Assembly (NCBI GenBank): GCA_049239925.1
Contig: JBMLTO010000061.1
Span: 1 to 14,987, forward strand
Length of the DNA stretch: 14,987 nucleotides
Origin: Legionella_A sp049239925
GTDB lineage: Bacteria; Pseudomonadota; Gammaproteobacteria; Legionellales; Legionellaceae
Direction of reading: 5' to 3'
Shown: positions 6,835 to 14,290 of the stretch, one piece after another
Layout of the letters: each line of letters starts with the position of its first letter
Numbering within the stretch: the stretch's first letter is position 1
Translations under genes and position numbers: made by a program
The notes under the pieces: model-generated
Told to the model about the DNA's origin: nothing
Seen by the model: only the letters and a program-made list of their open reading frames with translations
Databases searched by the model: none

Positions 6835-7501
6835 TCATGCTAGTGTTTTGGGTTATTTTATGCAAGCGGGTCTTGTTGTTAAGTCTGTGATGCTAATTTT
6901 ACTCAGTACATCCATTGCATCTTGGACGTTGATTTTACAGCGTGCATGGTATTTTAAAAATAAAAATCAGCAATACGATGATTTTAGTAGGCGTTTTTGG
7001 GAATGCACGGATTTAAGTAAATTATATAGCCGTTTAGATAGCAATATTGATGAACGATTAGGGTTAGCAGCAATTTTTCATGCAGGCTTTCGAGAGTTTC
7101 TAAGGATACGAAAGCAGGGAAGTATTGTCTTAGAACCTATACAACGAGTGATGCAAATTAGTCACGCTAAAGAAGCTGAAGAACTTGAAAACCATTTGCC
7201 ACTTTTTGCTTCAATTGGTTCTATTTCACCCTATATTGGATTATTTGGAACTGTTTGGGGTATTATGACTTCATTCCAAGCGTTAGGTCAGGCCCAACAA
7301 GCTACGATTGCAATGGTAGCACCAGGAATATCAGAAGCATTGGTTGCTACAGCACTTGGACTTTTTACTGCAATACCAGCTGTTATTGCTTATAATCGTT
7401 ATTCAGCCAGGGCTACTATCTTATTGAATCGTTATGAGTTATTTCAGGAAGAATTAGTTGCACTAATTTCACAACAAATACCAACCACCCCACGAGGTTA
7501 A
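6827..7501 (+). CDS. tolQ: Tol-Pal system inner-membrane proton channel subunit TolQ
   Basis: MotA/ExbB-family membrane protein that, with TolR, converts proton flow into movement of TolA for outer-membrane constriction at division. With the GTG start it is 224 aa. Three membrane segments are visible: about 14-36 (VVKSVMLILLSTSIASWTLIL), 126-148 (LPLFASIGSISPYIGLFGTV) and 167-189 (ISEALVATALGLFTAIPAVIAY), with a large cytoplasmic loop between the first two. Segments two and three carry the conserved GLFGTVWGIM and GISEALVATALGL motifs. Overlaps ybgC by 8 bp and is separated from tolR by 4 nt. Confidence 0.97.
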   Translation: MVNHASVLGYFMQAGLVVKSVMLILLSTSIASWTLILQRAWYFKNKNQQYDDFSRRFWECTDLSKLYSRLDSNIDERLGLAAIFHAGFREFLRIRKQGSIVLEPIQRVMQISHAKEAEELENHLPLFASIGSISPYIGLFGTVWGIMTSFQALGQAQQATIAMVAPGISEALVATALGLFTAIPAVIAYNRYSARATILLNRYELFQEELVALISQQIPTTPRG

Positions 7502-7505
7502 GCTG

Positions 7506-7955
7506 ATGTTACGTAAAAAATCTTTGCGCGCTGGCCCCATGTCGGAAATAAATGTGGTTCCCTATATTGATGTTATGTTGGTTTTGTTAGTGATTTTTAT
7601 GATCACAGCCCCAATGTTGACTCAAGGCGTTACTGTCGAACTTCCCAAAGCAACTAGCCAAACTATTAAACCTGCTGATCGTGAGCCCATTATTGTTTCA
7701 GTCAATAATCAGGGTGATTTTTTCTTAAATATACACACAAATCCGGATGAGCCTATGGCTCCCCAAGCTTTGATGGTTAGAGTTGCCGCTGAATTAGAAC
7801 TAGCTAAGCAAGCGGGGCAAGTGTTAAATGTACTTGTGAAGGGTGATCAAGGGGTGGCTTATGGTAAGGTGGTTACTGCTATGAGTATGTTAAAACAGGC
7901 TGGTGCTGAACAGGTAGGGTTGTTAACTGATTCTCAAACTGAGGAGGGGGAATAG
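7506..7955 (+). CDS. tolR: Tol-Pal system protein TolR
   Basis: ExbD-family partner of TolQ with one membrane segment and a periplasmic domain that binds peptidoglycan in the activated state. 149 aa. A short cytoplasmic tail precedes MSEINVVPYIDVMLVLLVIFMI; Asp22 is the conserved proton-carrying aspartate (E. coli Asp23). The segment ends in the conserved TAPMLTQGVTVELP. The periplasmic domain keeps the V-x-V-KGD-x-x-V-x-Y-G-x-V motif near 118-128. ATG 7506 has a GAGG about 8 nt upstream. It lies 4 nt after tolQ and 4 nt before tolA. Confidence 0.97.
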   Translation: MLRKKSLRAGPMSEINVVPYIDVMLVLLVIFMITAPMLTQGVTVELPKATSQTIKPADREPIIVSVNNQGDFFLNIHTNPDEPMAPQALMVRVAAELELAKQAGQVLNVLVKGDQGVAYGKVVTAMSMLKQAGAEQVGLLTDSQTEEGE

Positions 7956-7959
7956 ATCT

Positions 7960-8913
7960 ATGCAAGATCGTAGTTATCATATTGCATTAGTTGTTGCTTG
8001 CTTTTTACATTTGAGTATCGCCCTTGTTTTACTCATAGAACCTTCAACATCATCAGTAGCTCAACCAATAGCTAAAAGCGATACGAGTATGGTTCAGCCA
8101 ACCATTGCTCCATCAGCGGAGGTCGAACCAATTAAAGCAGTTAGCGTTGATAGCCAAGAAGTTATGGATGTAGTAAATCGTATCAAAGAACAGCGTTTGC
8201 TTGAAAAACAGGCAGAGGAAAAAAGACAACTTGCATTAAAGCGCGAAGCACAACAGGCTCAACAGCGCCGTATAGCGGAACAACAGCGGCTAGAAAAATT
8301 AAAAGCAGAAGCAGCTAAACTAGCTTTGGCTAGAAAAAAAGCGTTAGCGGAAGAACAGCGTCGACTACAAGAGCTAGCTAAAGAGAAGGAAAAGCAAGAA
8401 AAACAGCTTGCTGATATTAAAAAGCAGCAAGAGAAGGCTAAAATAGAACAAAAAAAACAAGAACAAGCTAATAAATTGGCGGAGCAAAAAAGAAAAAAAG
8501 CAGAAGAACTAGCTAAAGTAGCCAAAGCCAATGAGGAAAAAAGCAAAGCGGACGATCAACTAAAACGTAACGCAGCTATTCAACAAGCCAAAGCTGATGC
8601 AGATAAAAATGCCCAAATGGCAGGTATTGTCGATAAGTATAAATCATTGATTATTAGTGCGATTGGTCGTCAATGGATTTTACCAGAAAATGTTGATAGC
8701 AATATGTCCAGTCAATTTCGAATTCGTCTTGCACCCAACGGTGCCGTATTAGAGGTCACTTTAACTCGTTCAAGTGGAGATCCTATTCTTGACCGTTCTG
8801 CTCAGTCAGCTATCTATAAAGCTTCACCGCTTCCTGTACCAACGGATGCCGACGCTTTTAATGTTTTTCGTGATATTAGTTTAACCGTTCGTCCACAAAG
8901 TGTTAGGGGATAA
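7960..8913 (+). CDS. tolA: Cell envelope integrity protein TolA
   Basis: Inner-membrane-anchored rod that spans the periplasm and links TolQR to TolB and Pal. 317 aa, shorter than E. coli TolA (421 aa). One membrane segment at about 8-27. In E. coli the segment carries an S-x3-H motif; here His17 is kept but Ala13 stands where the serine would be. Residues about 75-215 are a Lys/Glu/Gln/Ala-rich helical, coiled-coil-like domain. The C-terminal globular TonB-like domain (about 218-317) carries QWILPENV, FRIRLAPNGAVLEVTLTRSSGDPILDRSAQSAI. A strong GAGGAGG precedes ATG 7960, and tolB follows after 4 nt. Confidence 0.95.
   Translation: MQDRSYHIALVVACFLHLSIALVLLIEPSTSSVAQPIAKSDTSMVQPTIAPSAEVEPIKAVSVDSQEVMDVVNRIKEQRLLEKQAEEKRQLALKREAQQAQQRRIAEQQRLEKLKAEAAKLALARKKALAEEQRRLQELAKEKEKQEKQLADIKKQQEKAKIEQKKQEQANKLAEQKRKKAEELAKVAKANEEKSKADDQLKRNAAIQQAKADADKNAQMAGIVDKYKSLIISAIGRQWILPENVDSNMSSQFRIRLAPNGAVLEVTLTRSSGDPILDRSAQSAIYKASPLPVPTDADAFNVFRDISLTVRPQSVRG
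8904..8909 (+). promoter_or_regulatory. Ribosome binding site fixing the tolB start
   Basis: AGGGGA stands 8 nt before GTG 8918. The longest frame would begin at GTG 8900, which overlaps the tolA end and would put charged residues ahead of the signal peptide. GTG 8918 gives a clean signal peptide, so it is preferred. Confidence 0.7.
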
Positions 8914-8917
8914 CATA

Positions 8918-10168
8918 GTGATCACTAGGCTATTGATATATTTTACATTGTTGTTTAGCAATTTGGTTTTTTCGGTAGATTTAGAATTAACCCAAGGGAT
9001 TAGTTCTGCCTTACCCATTGCTATTAATTCGTTTGGTAGTACACAGCAGGCTAAAGACTTAACTGATTTGATCGAACATGATTTAAATTTCTCTGGGCAA
9101 TTTAAAGTTATGCCATCATCAGCGCCATTGGATGTAGCCTCATGGCGTCAAGCGGGAGCTGATAGTGTACTATCTGGTCACGTAGTTCCTATTGGGGCAA
9201 ATCGCTATGATGTTAAATTTGAGTTACTCGATGCAGCTGCCCATGGTCGACTCTTACTAACAAGAAATTTCCAGGCCACAGGACATGAGTTACGTGCTCT
9301 CGCACATCATATTAGTGATGAAGTTTATCAAAAATTAACAGGCGAACGAGGAATCTTCTCTACTCGTATTGCTTATATTGTTGTCCAGCGCAGCGGCGAA
9401 CAAACTCGTTATTCACTAGAAATTGCAGATGTTGATGGTTATGGCCCACAAAGTTTATTAGTTTCATCAGAGCCAATTATGTCACCAACATGGTCCCCGG
9501 ATGGTCGGCAGATCGCTTATGTTTCGTTTGAAAAAAAGCGAGCCCAAATTTTTACTGTATCAGTTGAAAATGGTCATAGGCAGCTATTAACCGATTTTCC
9601 TGGGATTAATGGTGCTCCTTCATGGGCTCCTAATGGTCATGAAATGGCTGTTGTCTTATCTAAAGGTGGCTCGCCTAAAATTTACAAAGTTGATTTATCA
9701 GCCGGAAGCATGAAACAACTAACTTTTGGCGATGCAATTGACACTGAGCCACGTTATTCGCCCGATGGAAAGTCCTTATTGTTTACCTCTGGCCGCGGAG
9801 GAAAGCCACAAGTATATAAGCTGACGCTTGCTGATGGTAAAATTTCACGAATGACGTTTGAAGGTAATTATAATGCACGGGCTTCTTATACGCCTAATCA
9901 ACAGAATATTGTGATGCTTCATCGTAGTGATAAAAATTTCAATATTGCAGTTCAAAATCTTCCAACGGGCCAACTTAGTCAGCTGACTTTTTCGTCATTT
10001 GATGAATCGCCATCTGTCTCGCCTAACGGTCGTCTGATTCTATATGCAACCCATCATCATGATAAAGGTGTTCTTGCTGTGGTATCTCTGGATGGTCGTA
10101 TGCACGTTGAGCTGCCTTCCCGAGATGGTGATGTGCAAGAACCAACTTGGTCACCCTACTTAGGTTAG
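8918..10168 (+). CDS. tolB: Tol-Pal system periplasmic protein TolB
   Basis: Periplasmic adaptor that binds Pal or TolA through its beta-propeller and so controls Pal mobility during division. With GTG 8918 it is 416 aa. The signal peptide MITRLLIYFTLLFSNLVFS would be cut before VDLEL. The N-terminal domain (about 20-150) keeps FSGQFKVMP and WRQAGADSVLSGHV. The propeller is seen as repeats of the WSPDG type: SPTWSPDGRQIAYVS, GAPSWAPNGHEMAVV, TEPRYSPDGKSLLFTS, ARASYTPNQQNIVML, ESPSVSPNGRLILYAT and QEPTWSPYL. The expected pal gene does not follow; a nuclease gene begins 29 nt downstream. Confidence 0.97.
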   Translation: MITRLLIYFTLLFSNLVFSVDLELTQGISSALPIAINSFGSTQQAKDLTDLIEHDLNFSGQFKVMPSSAPLDVASWRQAGADSVLSGHVVPIGANRYDVKFELLDAAAHGRLLLTRNFQATGHELRALAHHISDEVYQKLTGERGIFSTRIAYIVVQRSGEQTRYSLEIADVDGYGPQSLLVSSEPIMSPTWSPDGRQIAYVSFEKKRAQIFTVSVENGHRQLLTDFPGINGAPSWAPNGHEMAVVLSKGGSPKIYKVDLSAGSMKQLTFGDAIDTEPRYSPDGKSLLFTSGRGGKPQVYKLTLADGKISRMTFEGNYNARASYTPNQQNIVMLHRSDKNFNIAVQNLPTGQLSQLTFSSFDESPSVSPNGRLILYATHHHDKGVLAVVSLDGRMHVELPSRDGDVQEPTWSPYLG

Positions 10169-10197
10169 ACTGCCTCTTCGATAGAGACTCTTGTTAA

Positions 10198-11043
10198 ATG
10201 AATGTTCTAAAAAAGACCGTTTTTATATTAGCTTTATGCCTAACGCTGACTTCCTATGCTTGGAATGCGTTAGGCCATAAACTAGTGATGCAGATTGCAT
10301 ATAGTCAATTGACTCCTCACGCCAAGCGAATATTCAATCATTATAATCGTGCCTTAAATAAGGATTACAAAACAAATAGTTTAGTTTCTGCAGCTGTTTG
10401 GCTGGATACTCTGTATTATCGAAAGATCAATTGGTTTAATACACTTCATTATGAGAATTTGTTTTTTACAGAAGATGATAGCATGCTTCCTATGGCTGTT
10501 GGTCATGGAGCCCTCTGGGGCATCGATGAAGCGACTGAAGTATTATCAAGATCACAATCCACTGATTTGGAAAAGGGCTTAGCTTTGCGAATATTATTGC
10601 ATGTCGTTGCCGATATCCATCAACCGTTACACGCTGCGTCGAGAATCAGTCATCGTTATCCTACCGGCGATCGTGGAGGAAATTTAGTCCGCTTAGGTAA
10701 GAATATAGTAGCAGCTAACCTTCATGCTTATTGGGATCGTGGCGGAGGTTGGTTACTCTTAAAAGAGAAACTTTCACATAAAAAACGTATACAATGGGCG
10801 AATGAAGTAAAACAAAAATATCCTTGTCATCAAGAAGAAAAAATAACTGATTTTTATAAATGGTCACAAGAGTCTCACAAATTGGCAGTAGCTGTTGCTT
10901 ATAAATTACAGGAAGGTGAATTGCCCTCAAAATCCTACCAACAATTGGTTCAGCATACCAGCGAGCAGAGAATCGCTCTAGCTGGCTGTAGATTGGGATA
11001 TTTATTGAACTATATTGACGAACGTTTGACTACTCGACTTTAG
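10198..11043 (+). CDS. Secreted S1/P1 family zinc-dependent nuclease
   Basis: Predicted secreted nuclease/3'-nucleotidase acting on single-stranded nucleic acids through a three-zinc centre. 281 aa. Signal peptide 1-21 ends in SYA, so the mature protein begins at Trp22, as the family requires because the N-terminal Trp binds zinc. All nine ligands known from P1 nuclease can be matched: Trp22, His27, Asp70, His84, His135, Asp139, His145, His176, Asp180, with spacing close to P1. The motifs HVVADIHQPLH, GDRGGN and NLHAYWD are intact. The family is typical of fungi, plants and some intracellular bacteria. It occupies the position where pal is expected. ATG 10198 has a poor ribosome site, and the last two codons and the stop (CGA CTT TAG) run into the palindromic repeat at 11037. 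Confidence 0.93.
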   Translation: MNVLKKTVFILALCLTLTSYAWNALGHKLVMQIAYSQLTPHAKRIFNHYNRALNKDYKTNSLVSAAVWLDTLYYRKINWFNTLHYENLFFTEDDSMLPMAVGHGALWGIDEATEVLSRSQSTDLEKGLALRILLHVVADIHQPLHAASRISHRYPTGDRGGNLVRLGKNIVAANLHAYWDRGGGWLLLKEKLSHKKRIQWANEVKQKYPCHQEEKITDFYKWSQESHKLAVAVAYKLQEGELPSKSYQQLVQHTSEQRIALAGCRLGYLLNYIDERLTTRL

Positions 11044-11118
11044 CCATTTTTCCCAGGACCGTCCGCCCTGAGGAGCGTGCGTAGCAAGCGTCTCGAAGGG
11101 TTTTCTAGGCAGCTAAAG
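11037..11118. repeat. 82-bp palindromic dispersed repeat, copy 2
   Basis: Same left end as copy 1 (ACTTTAGCCATTTTTCCCAGGA). Terminal inverted repeats CTTTAGC (11038-11044) and GCTAAAG (11112-11118) are perfect, and the centre contains AGCGTGC-GTA-GCAAGCG. It is the same 82 bp length as copy 1. It supplies the stop codon of the nuclease gene and could act as a terminator-like hairpin. It is inverted relative to copy 3. Confidence 0.85.
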
Positions 11119-11154
11119 ATCAAAGAATTGATGCTTTTTTTTTGAGCATTTGTG

Positions 11155-11520
11155 TCAATCAAGCTGATTTTCAGACTTTGAAAAATACTTATTTGCCCCA
11201 CATGACATCAAAGAAAACAGGCCGATTAATAGAGGGGGTGTTCTGGCGATTGCTTTGTCTGACCATTGTCGTTGCGTTTCAACACCAAGATGAGGCCGTG
11301 TTTCCTCGAAAGTGACCTCGATATTCCACCTCAGCACAAATATAGTGGATAATTTGAGAAGGTGATGTATTCGATTCGGCGCATCTCACCACCAAACCAA
11401 TTGATGCTATCAGTTTGCCAAACTTGTTTTGAGTCATTGAGTAGCTCTTTCAGTTGAATTCGTTTGTCCTTAAGGGGCTTTCGGCCTAGTTTTTTCTTTT
11501 CAAACACGAAACTCATACAA
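11155..11520 (-). pseudogene. remnant of a DDE (IS701-like) transposase
   Basis: Two adjacent minus-strand pieces of one protein. The first (11520 to about 11334) carries KLGRKPLKDKRIQLK and VWQTDSINWFGGEMRRIEYI. The second (11337 to 11155) carries VLRWNIEVTFEETRPHLG and VETQRQWSDKAIARTPPLL. The latter resembles the C-terminal catalytic region of IS701-like transposases, including the EVTFEE glutamate. The N-terminal half is absent, and between the pieces an internal deletion plus frame change removes the linking region. It cannot encode an active enzyme. It lies inside the pair of inverted palindromic repeats. The family name is from motif memory, not a search. Confidence 0.7.
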
Positions 11521-11522
11521 TT

Positions 11523-11669
11523 GAGCATCACTCAGAGCAGTATCCTAGTAGAATAGAAGCCTTGAGCGCCGAAAAACAAATTCAAGGATGGAGCAGAAAA
11601 AAGAAGGAAGCCCTAATCTCAGGTGAATGGGACAAGCTTTCCTACTTGGCTCAACGAAAGAAAAAATAG
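11523..11669 (+). pseudogene. C-terminal remnant of a GIY-YIG nuclease-like protein
   Basis: The plus-strand frame ending at TAG 11667-11669 encodes EHHSEQYPSRIEALSAEKQ followed by IQGWSRKKKEALISGEWDKL. This matches the usual C-terminal half of small UvrC/YhbQ-like GIY-YIG proteins (E-H-H...A...EKQIKGW-R-KK-ALI). The GIY and YIG strands and the catalytic Arg and Tyr region upstream are missing, because the sequence switches to the transposase remnant at about 11520. Only a stub survives. Confidence 0.6.
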
Positions 11670-11696
11670 TCTTGATGTTTTTTATTTAGGATCTAG

Positions 11697-11760
11697 CCCT
11701 TCGAGACGCGTGCGTAGCACGCTCCTCGGGGCGAACGGTCCTGGGAAAAATGGCTAAAGT
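11697..11760. repeat. palindromic dispersed repeat, copy 3 (inverted, partial)
   Basis: The reverse complement runs ACTTTAGCCATTTTTCCCAG... and matches copy 2 over about 64 bp with a handful of differences, including the shared GTCTCGAAGGG. The left flank lacks the expected CTTTAGCCATTTTT arm, so it is a truncated unit. With copy 2 it forms long inverted repeats about 580 bp apart around the transposase and GIY-YIG remnants. The core CCTTCGAGACG...CTCCTCGGG resembles a REP-type palindrome widespread in other Proteobacteria. Confidence 0.85.
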
Positions 11761-11842
11761 CTAATGACTAAAATTTAATAGTCGATTGCATGGCGAGTGG
11801 CTCACCCAAGTTAGTCAACAGCCAACGATGATTAGTTAATGT

Positions 11843-13852
11843 TTATGTTTTATTGCCAGCTAATGTATTTCGATTATCATTTGATGTGTCTGATGTATTG
11901 ATCATATCCAATAGGTGATCCCGCATATTCCTTGTTAGTTGTACTGAACGTGTTTCAAATCGGTTGTTATCTTGGTATTTTCTCAATGATGCAAATAGTT
12001 TTCCTAGCGTATGAATAATAAAATTCGCAAGATATTCGATGACATAACTGATTGAATTACGGTGTATTCCGGTAGCATGATGTTTAAACTCTCTATGTGC
12101 AAAAGAAATGTCTTTTGTAAATTGTTCAACAGCATGTGCATCGTTTTCAGCACTTGTAATGACTGTCTCGCATGCTATAAATAAACGTATTTTGTATGTT
12201 TCAGCATGTTTCAACATGAGATCGCCTTTTGTCGTGTCATTTAATTTTATTTGGTTGCCTAAGTAATGACACATCTCAGTCGTTTTATCGATAATTTGAC
12301 AGAATTTAATCGCTTGTGGACCATCAGCTAGAGCAAGATTATACATTTTTTCTTTTTGTTCAATGGGAGCATTTAGCTTACTGATTGACAATAAAGCCAT
12401 TTTTTGTTCTGTGGCTAATGTTTCATTATTCACTACTTGGGATAATTTGTCTTTCAATGCTTGTGGTAACTTGAAATGGTCATTCTGATGATCAAAACTA
12501 TGCAATATACCTTCTTTTTTCATGTAAGCTATCTCATGAAATTGTTTTCTTTCTTCAGTAATTTTTTTTACAAATTGCATTTTATCATTGTCTGATAATT
12601 GATGAAGGCTGTGTAAATTTTCAGTTGGCATCGCTAAAAATAAGGATGAATTATTATGAATGGCTCTACGATCTTGTTTATCAGTTAAAATGGTAATAAT
12701 TTTCGCATCGAACTCTGCAACATTGGCTATTCGACTAGTATCGATGCCTTTTAATAATTGGTACATTTTTTCTCTATTGCCAGGTGATAAAGCAATTAAA
12801 AGTGGTCGCATAGTGGGGTGACGAACTAAAAATTCCTGTTCTATTTTGAATAATTTTAGAAATTCTTCTCGCTCCAACACTAAAAGTTTGACTAATGGAT
12901 TGCTTTCTTGATTGTAAAATGATTTCAAATGAGTATTAATCGCCTCTAAATAGAATGGATCTAATGTTAAATCATCAGTTTTTCCCAAAATTGGTTGTCT
13001 CAATTCAACGGGAGTAAAGTAGAAATCATCATGTTGATTGTACCAATTGATAATTTTATCTTTCGATGCTAATCCTTCAGCAAAGCCTGTTGTGATTAAG
13101 TGATGATCAATATGACAGGGTATTAGGTCACTATCAAACCATTCTAGATGTTCTTGATGAGGAAGAAGATAGTGCGTGACTTTGGTCGTTGGTGAAAAAC
13201 GTGCCATCATTTGATGGAAAAAAATATTTTGTATTGCACTATTTTCTAGATTTTGAGTGATTAAGAGAGTAATTGCCGTTTTTATGTTCCTACAATGAGA
13301 GAGATCATGATAATCAGTAAACAAGCGATCATTTTTTCCTAATCCGCCAGGAACTGGTTGATTAGCAATAATATTGATTGGAATATCCAAATCATCTAAT
13401 TGTTTAGCCGTTGCAAAGGCAGAAACACCACCACGACTAAAGCCTTCAAGCATGATTTCATCGATCTCAAAGGTTTCAGACTGATTGAGGTTAACCGAGC
13501 GTACGATGCTATAAATACCGCTAGAATCAGAGGGGGTTGATTCAATTTGTTCTTGTCCATGATTAATACTTATTTCAATTTCATGCCGATCTCTATGGTC
13601 ACCAAAGTTCTTACGTAGCTTATTTAAATCAAGATTATTTCCAGTGAAAGCATTGCGAATATGATGGGCAACAACATCCAGATCAGGCCTAAGTCCTTCT
13701 AAAGATAATGCACCACCTACTTTAGGATGCTGACACCCCTTGATATAAATTCGAATAACATCTGGATTAAATATGGAACCCGATTCTTTTGATAAAGCCA
13801 TCTGTTCACCGGTTTCACCAGTACCACCAAAAAAAAATACTACTTTCGGCAT
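11843..13852 (-). CDS. Large putative alpha/beta-hydrolase, candidate secreted effector
   Basis: 669 aa, no signal peptide or membrane segment. The N-terminal third looks like an alpha/beta-hydrolase: a first strand and glycine loop VVFFFGGTGETG at 4-15, the nucleophile elbow LEGFSRGG with Ser139 at 135-142, a post-elbow strand NIIANQPVPGG at 160-170, and a histidine cluster HIDHH at 247-251 that could supply the catalytic His. The FFGGTG start and PVPG loop recall DUF2235/Tle1-like lipases, but the usual Asp before PVPG is Asn-Gln here, so the acid residue is unclear. Residues about 270-640 are helix-rich with no known domain. The extreme C terminus is polar and rich in Ser, Thr and Asn. The layout (enzyme head, helical tail) is typical of Dot/Icm effectors; that is inference. 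It lacks a clear ribosome site. Confidence 0.6.
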   Translation of the reverse strand: MPKVVFFFGGTGETGEQMALSKESGSIFNPDVIRIYIKGCQHPKVGGALSLEGLRPDLDVVAHHIRNAFTGNNLDLNKLRKNFGDHRDRHEIEISINHGQEQIESTPSDSSGIYSIVRSVNLNQSETFEIDEIMLEGFSRGGVSAFATAKQLDDLDIPINIIANQPVPGGLGKNDRLFTDYHDLSHCRNIKTAITLLITQNLENSAIQNIFFHQMMARFSPTTKVTHYLLPHQEHLEWFDSDLIPCHIDHHLITTGFAEGLASKDKIINWYNQHDDFYFTPVELRQPILGKTDDLTLDPFYLEAINTHLKSFYNQESNPLVKLLVLEREEFLKLFKIEQEFLVRHPTMRPLLIALSPGNREKMYQLLKGIDTSRIANVAEFDAKIITILTDKQDRRAIHNNSSLFLAMPTENLHSLHQLSDNDKMQFVKKITEERKQFHEIAYMKKEGILHSFDHQNDHFKLPQALKDKLSQVVNNETLATEQKMALLSISKLNAPIEQKEKMYNLALADGPQAIKFCQIIDKTTEMCHYLGNQIKLNDTTKGDLMLKHAETYKIRLFIACETVITSAENDAHAVEQFTKDISFAHREFKHHATGIHRNSISYVIEYLANFIIHTLGKLFASLRKYQDNNRFETRSVQLTRNMRDHLLDMINTSDTSNDNRNTLAGNKT

Positions 13853-13890
13853 AATAATGATTCACTTGTAGTGATCAAAAGATAATTTTA

Positions 13891-13927
13891 ATTATAGTAT
13901 AAAATTTTATTGATACTCAGTAGTCAA
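13891..13927 (-). promoter_or_regulatory. possible promoter of the 669-aa hydrolase gene
   Basis: On the minus strand TATAAT (13896-13891) is a perfect -10, with overlapping TATACT at 13901-13896. TTGACT (13927-13922) lies 20 nt before TATACT, 3 nt longer than ideal. The pairing of boxes is imperfect, but the position, 40-75 nt before the ATG, is right. Confidence 0.4.
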
Positions 13928-13972
13928 TATAAGATCTAAAATAGTAGGCGGTATGAAATAATTTTAGGGATG

Positions 13973-14290
13973 TTAGCGGCTAGAGGTAAGAGTGCATAAC
14001 TCGGAGATCCCTCCATTGTTGCAAATAACCATGCCAGAGCTATCAGTGGCCATGATACCACCTTGCCATAAGCAGCAACCATTAATCTCCTGTAAATCCA
14101 TCACCGCATGAGGAGAGCAATAACAGGATGAATAATCTCCGCTATTACAAACCAAGCGATTAGCCGACTTGTCACAATAATTGATGCCGCCCATATTTTT
14201 ACAACAATGGGTATCTGCGCTAAAAACAAGGCTAGCTGGTAAGTGTAGAGATAGTACAGTGGCGAATAATAGTAAATTAAGTGAACGCAT
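13973..14290 (-). CDS. Small secreted cysteine-rich protein with two CC..GGI repeats
   Basis: 105 aa with signal peptide about 1-25 (hydrophobic LLLFATVLSLHLPASLVFSA) and ten cysteines in the mature part (29, 30, 39, 48, 56, 58, 72, 73, 90, 99). Two repeats align: residues 29-58 (CC-x3-GGI-x2-CD...VCNSGDYSSCYC) and 72-99 (CC-x3-GGI-x2-TD...VICNNGGISELC). In the second the CD cysteine is Thr82, leaving unequal pairing options. Such spacing implies a disulfide-stabilised periplasmic or exported fold. I recall similar CC-GG-rich small proteins in Legionella-like genomes, with no known function. ATG 14290 follows CCAGGA at 8 nt. It is 120 bp upstream of, and codirectional with, the hydrolase gene. 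Confidence 0.75.
   Translation of the reverse strand: MRSLNLLLFATVLSLHLPASLVFSADTHCCKNMGGINYCDKSANRLVCNSGDYSSCYCSPHAVMDLQEINGCCLWQGGIMATDSSGMVICNNGGISELCTLTSSR

Noticed and set aside
8259..8546. Minus-strand frame rich in Ser, Cys, Phe and Leu opposite tolA
   Set aside because: Antisense shadow of the Lys/Ala/Glu/Gln-rich TolA helical domain; composition is fully explained by the coding strand.
10715..10930. Minus-strand frame inside the S1/P1 nuclease gene
   Set aside because: Antisense to conserved zinc-ligand motifs, with no ribosome site and no recognisable protein features.
11760..11842. Possible terminator after the hydrolase gene (GACTA...TAGTC near 11764-11781)
   Set aside because: Only a 5-bp AT-rich stem and no T-run in the correct direction.
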